Of a stretch of DNA of 64,000 bases, positions 61,391 through 64,000 are shown one piece after another; the first letter of the stretch is position 1; each line of letters begins with the position of its first letter. The stretch is from NCBI GenBank assembly GCA_002704825.1, contig PAIY01000246.1, positions 1 to 64,000 of the forward strand, read 5' to 3'. The notes under the pieces are model-generated. The model had not been told where the DNA came from. It did not search any database and saw only the letters and a list, made by a program, of their open reading frames with translations. The DNA is from Phycisphaeraceae bacterium. Lineage in GTDB: Bacteria > Planctomycetota > Phycisphaerae > Phycisphaerales > Phycisphaeraceae. Both the position numbers and the translations under genes were made by a program.

Positions 61391-61483
61391 AAAGCCGTGC
61401 CACTCCTGCGGCACGGGTTGCCTTTCGTTTCTCACCCGTGTTACTCATACGCCCCGTGACTTGGGAGCGTCACGGCTTTGATT
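61391..61483. repeat. AAGCCGTG inverted repeat, copy 3
   Basis: The left arm at 61391-61422 (AAAGCCGTGCCACTCCTGCG...) and the right arm at about 61454-61483 (CCGTGACTTGGGAGCGTCAC...) share AAAGCCGTG/CACGGCTTT ends. Its left arm matches 45753-45787. It lies between the convergent nth and sulfatase genes and may terminate both. Confidence 0.7.
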
Positions 61484-61488
61484 GAAAA

Positions 61489-62799
61489 TTACCCTTGTTT
61501 TACAGCATCTTTCACCCATGGGATCAACTCGCATAATTGGGCATGCATCGCATTGACACGTTCTTGAAATGCTGGCTTGACCGCCAGATTTTCCACCTCG
61601 GGTAACGCTGCTTCCATATCATACAACTCGCATTGCTGTGCTTCGGTGAAGACGTACTTGTACTGCTTGTCACGCAGCATGGCCACACGCTGCTCAACGA
61701 CCGGTTTGACCCAGTTGGCTTCGTGGAACTCGCTGCTCACAACATCGCGGCCTGTTTCGGTATCATCCAATAAGTCACGCGTGGGCAGTGTCGCGGCATG
61801 TTCGTGATCCCCTGCAAGTTTGAGTAACGCAGCAGTGATGTCCTGCGTCTGCCAAAGTCGATCGTCTGTTTTGGCCTGCGTTTGACCGGGTAAATGGAGG
61901 ATGGCAGGGACGTGTACGAGTTGCTCGTACATCATCGGTCCCTTGTAAATCATTTTGTGATGGCCATTCATTTCGCCATGATCCGAGAGGAAGACGATGA
62001 CTGTATCACCGAGATCGACTTTTGCGATGAGCTTGCCGACAAAGTCATCGAGCATGGCGGTGTAGCCCCAGTAGGCTGCACGGATTCTCTGCCACTTGTC
62101 TTTGCGCCATGTCTGGCCCCACGCGCGACATCGGAAGTCCGATTGGATGGCAGGTTTGTTTTCAAAGGGTGTATCAAAGTCTTCGGGCAAGTCGATCGAC
62201 TCAGGATCAATCAGGTCATACCAGCGCTTGGGGATGTAGTACGGAGCATGCGGGCCGTAGAAGCTTGTCATCAATGCCCAGGGTTGGTTTTGCGATTGCA
62301 GTCGGTGTAGTTCACTGAGTGATTCGGTGTAGACGGTACCATCGAGATGGTCTTCGTCAGCATAGTCTGCACAGCCTTGATGCGGCGCGTTGATACCTGC
62401 CATGACAAAGTAGCCATGGTCGTGCCCGTTGTTGCGATTGCCCAGACTGTGATGTTGCCAGCCACGCGGGTTGGTGACATCCAGATGCCACTTGCCGACG
62501 TAGCTGGTGTTGTAGCCATGCTTGATCAGACGCTCGGGGAGCGTGGGCATGTCGGCTGTCATATTGCGGTCGTTACCCAGCACACCATGTTGCCAGATCG
62601 GGACACCCAGTTGGAAGCTGGCGCGCGTGGGCGTACAGATAGGTGCAGGGCAGTAGGCCTTGGTTAACTGCGTCGATGTGCTGGCAAGCTTGCGCAGATT
62701 CGGTAGCGATACCGGGCATGCGTCAATTGCTTGATCCAGCAACTGGGCCTGCATCTGGTCAACCATGATGACAAACATGTTCGGGGGCGTCGTGGACAT
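61489..62799 (-). CDS. Sulfatase, cytoplasmic-looking
   Basis: A 436-residue sulfatase. The formylglycine site is CTPTR at 55-59 (PICTPTRASFQLG), and the metal ligands show in MVDQMQ at 12-17 and VIVFLSDHGEMNGHHKM at about 268-284. GKWHLD at about 102-107 is the second family signature. As with the sulfatase at 38691, no signal peptide is present. ATG 62799. Substrate unknown. Sequence similarity to the first sulfatase is low outside the motifs, so they probably act on different substrates. Confidence 0.9.
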   Translation of the reverse strand: MSTTPPNMFVIMVDQMQAQLLDQAIDACPVSLPNLRKLASTSTQLTKAYCPAPICTPTRASFQLGVPIWQHGVLGNDRNMTADMPTLPERLIKHGYNTSYVGKWHLDVTNPRGWQHHSLGNRNNGHDHGYFVMAGINAPHQGCADYADEDHLDGTVYTESLSELHRLQSQNQPWALMTSFYGPHAPYYIPKRWYDLIDPESIDLPEDFDTPFENKPAIQSDFRCRAWGQTWRKDKWQRIRAAYWGYTAMLDDFVGKLIAKVDLGDTVIVFLSDHGEMNGHHKMIYKGPMMYEQLVHVPAILHLPGQTQAKTDDRLWQTQDITAALLKLAGDHEHAATLPTRDLLDDTETGRDVVSSEFHEANWVKPVVEQRVAMLRDKQYKYVFTEAQQCELYDMEAALPEVENLAVKPAFQERVNAMHAQLCELIPWVKDAVKQG

Positions 62800-63032
62800 G
62801 AACCTCTCCGTGGAATGGGCTATAATGGTGCTAAAATAGCATCAATAAGCAATAAGGCAATCCCGATTTCGCAACGATCAAACAAAAACACCGTCAATAG
62901 CCGATGGTAAACACAGGGCGATTGGTTATTGCCCCAATGATCATCTGGGCAAAGCATGAACATACCGTGTTCATTCACCTGCTGGCAGATAACAAAACTT
63001 ACCCACGGATCAACACGCAAGTGAGTCTGAGC

Positions 63033-63329
63033 ATGGCAGATCGTAAACTCGATATCAAGAACAAAATGTCACTGTACAACTGGTTTAAGAAGCTCGGTGA
63101 TCCGGTCCCCGTGGAGATGCTCCCCAAACTCACCAAGTCTGAACCCACACGCATTGCCAGGGCGATCCAGAAGGGTGATCTGAAAGTCCACACCTTCCGC
63201 GCGACCACGGGCAAGGTGTTCAAAGTTGTCACCATGCGCGATGTCAAACTCTTCCAGGAAAAACTCGTCGAAGAGAAAAAAATGCAGCAGGCCATGCTCA
63301 CCGTCTTTAAGCGTTGGGTCAACAGCTGA
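63033..63329 (+). CDS. Small basic protein, unknown
   Basis: A 98-residue basic protein beginning MADRKLDIKNKMSLYNWFKKLGDPVPVEM. The layout is helix-rich with a central RIARAIQKGDLKVHTFR segment and a C-terminal KKMQQAMLTVFKRW. It could bind nucleic acid, but no known motif is seen. ATG 63033 is used; the frame runs open to 62904 with no clear SD for any start. Confidence 0.55.
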   Translation: MADRKLDIKNKMSLYNWFKKLGDPVPVEMLPKLTKSEPTRIARAIQKGDLKVHTFRATTGKVFKVVTMRDVKLFQEKLVEEKKMQQAMLTVFKRWVNS

Positions 63330-63520
63330 TTTCACCAGTCACATCATTCACGCACAGTCAATGCGACCCATCGGGTTGATGCATCAATGATGCATGTGAA
63401 TCGACGCATATGCGGTGCGCCTTATCAACATTGGGAATAAAAACGGCACCTCAAACACTCGTTACAATGTCACGTGTTGCTAATAACACACCTTGATTAA
63501 CCGCCTGATGGAGGTGCATG

Positions 63521-63892
63521 ATGCTCGAACAAATTTTACTCGTTGGACACTGTGTCCCCGATACCTTTATGCTCAAGTCCAAGATGCAGCAGCTGTTCCC
63601 GGATGTCGCCGTCAACGCAACCAATGATCAATCGGATCTGGCTGCCAAAGCTGATGACAAAACCCTGCTATTGGTCAACCGTGTGCTCGATGGCATGTTT
63701 GATGTCGAAGGTGGCATTGAACTCATTGGCAAGATGGCCCAGGAGTCTACTGCTCCGAAGATGATGCTCATCTCCAACTTTGCAGAGTCCCAGGATCAGG
63801 CTGTGAATGTCGGAGCGATCAAGGGCTTTGGTAAATCGGAATTGGGCAGCCCCGAAACCGAAGACAAACTCAGGAAGGTCGTCCAAGCGTGA
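63521..63892 (+). CDS. Degenerate receiver-like small protein
   Basis: A 123-residue alpha/beta protein: ILLVGHCVPDTFMLKSKMQQLF, LLLVNRVLDGMFDVEGGIELIGKM, KMMLISNF and a Lys near GAIKGFGKSEL. The order resembles a response regulator receiver, but the phospho-acceptor Asp strand reads LLLVNRVLDG and the N-terminal acidic pair is replaced by GHC. GGAGG (63510-63514) lies 6 bases before ATG 63521; ATG 63518 is too close. The stop overlaps the next start (GTGA). Confidence 0.65.
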   Translation: MLEQILLVGHCVPDTFMLKSKMQQLFPDVAVNATNDQSDLAAKADDKTLLLVNRVLDGMFDVEGGIELIGKMAQESTAPKMMLISNFAESQDQAVNVGAIKGFGKSELGSPETEDKLRKVVQA

Positions 63893-64000
63893 TTGATTCA
63901 AGTTGGTATGTTCGTCCCGAAGGTGTGCCCGATCGACTTGCAGCAGGGGGCATTGTCGCTCGCCTGGAAGATGACAAGGTGCTCATCGCCCTGGGACAAC
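63889..64000 (+). CDS. NUDIX-like hydrolase, N-terminal part (cut by window edge)
   Basis: A frame from GTG 63889 runs open to the end of the window (37 residues): WYVRPEGVPDRLAAGGIVAR, then LEDDKVLIALGQ. The AAGGIVARLEDDKVLIAL pattern matches the first beta strands of NUDIX (MutT) proteins, ahead of the Nudix box, which would lie beyond the window. GTG overlaps the preceding TGA. Translational coupling is likely. Confidence 0.55.
   Translation, partial: MIDSSWYVRPEGVPDRLAAGGIVARLEDDKVLIALGQ

Overview
The window looks like chromosomal DNA of a Gram-negative-type planctomycete, most likely of the Phycisphaerae branch. The grounds are the mixture of genes: lipid A and LPS export enzymes (lpxK, lptB), a sigma factor with a C-terminal membrane tail, type II secretion-style pseudopilins, cytoplasmic-looking sulfatases, bactofilins and large planctomycete-style hypothetical proteins. 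Taxonomy is inferred from gene content only. I found no rRNA, tRNA, CRISPR array, integrase or transposase gene. Most of the window is housekeeping and cell-envelope genes, and the intergenic spaces are rich in small hairpin-forming repeats.

Layout. 1-9000: an inverted repeat at the left edge, a zinc-ribbon membrane protein, lpxK, maf, then a rightward cluster of a ParA-type ATPase fused to an AMPK-beta-like glycogen-binding domain, a large acidic protein and two bactofilins. 9000-11000: infC (apparently using an ATC start codon) and cdsA, leftward. 11100-17530: a membrane-tethered ECF sigma factor followed by a compact type II secretion/type IV pilus-like operon (ATPase, two GspF-type membrane proteins, three pseudopilins). 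17550-18020: a 470-bp near-palindromic, MITE-like element without genes. 18300-25600: a three-gene transglutaminase/DUF2126, circularly permuted ATP-grasp/alpha-E and transglutaminase system. 25800-36700: small membrane proteins, a cupin lipoprotein, ruvC, pyrE, a glycosidase-like protein, a sulfotransferase, a pseudouridine synthase, lptB, and a soluble histidine kinase/NtrC-type regulator pair with a GNAT gene.

37000-51250: dacB (PBP4), a sulfatase, a pseudopilin-like protein with a downstream zinc-ribbon protein, a 730-aa EF-hand-like membrane protein, a promoter/35-codon ORF/terminator mini-gene, a GNAT enzyme, a second sulfotransferase, a phosphopantetheinyl transferase, and a membrane-anchored J-like protein next to a divergent Hsp70. 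51560-55850: a four-gene glycosyltransferase operon (GT4-GT2-GT2-GT4) with stop/start overlaps between its last three genes. 55950-64000: a DUF2959 lipoprotein, a secreted cyclophilin, a NatA/NatB-type ABC exporter whose permease is fused to a CPBP protease, moaE, nth, a second sulfatase, two small proteins and the start of a NUDIX gene cut by the window edge.

The most interesting items are the ParA-glycogen-binding fusion with its bactofilin neighbourhood, the 470-bp palindromic element, the mini-gene at 44794-45049, the ATP-grasp/transglutaminase system, the Hsp70/J-like pair, the ATC start of infC, and at least seven families of short intergenic hairpin repeats. Several start codons were moved downstream of the longest possible frame because of Shine-Dalgarno (SD) spacing or known family N-termini; each such choice is stated.
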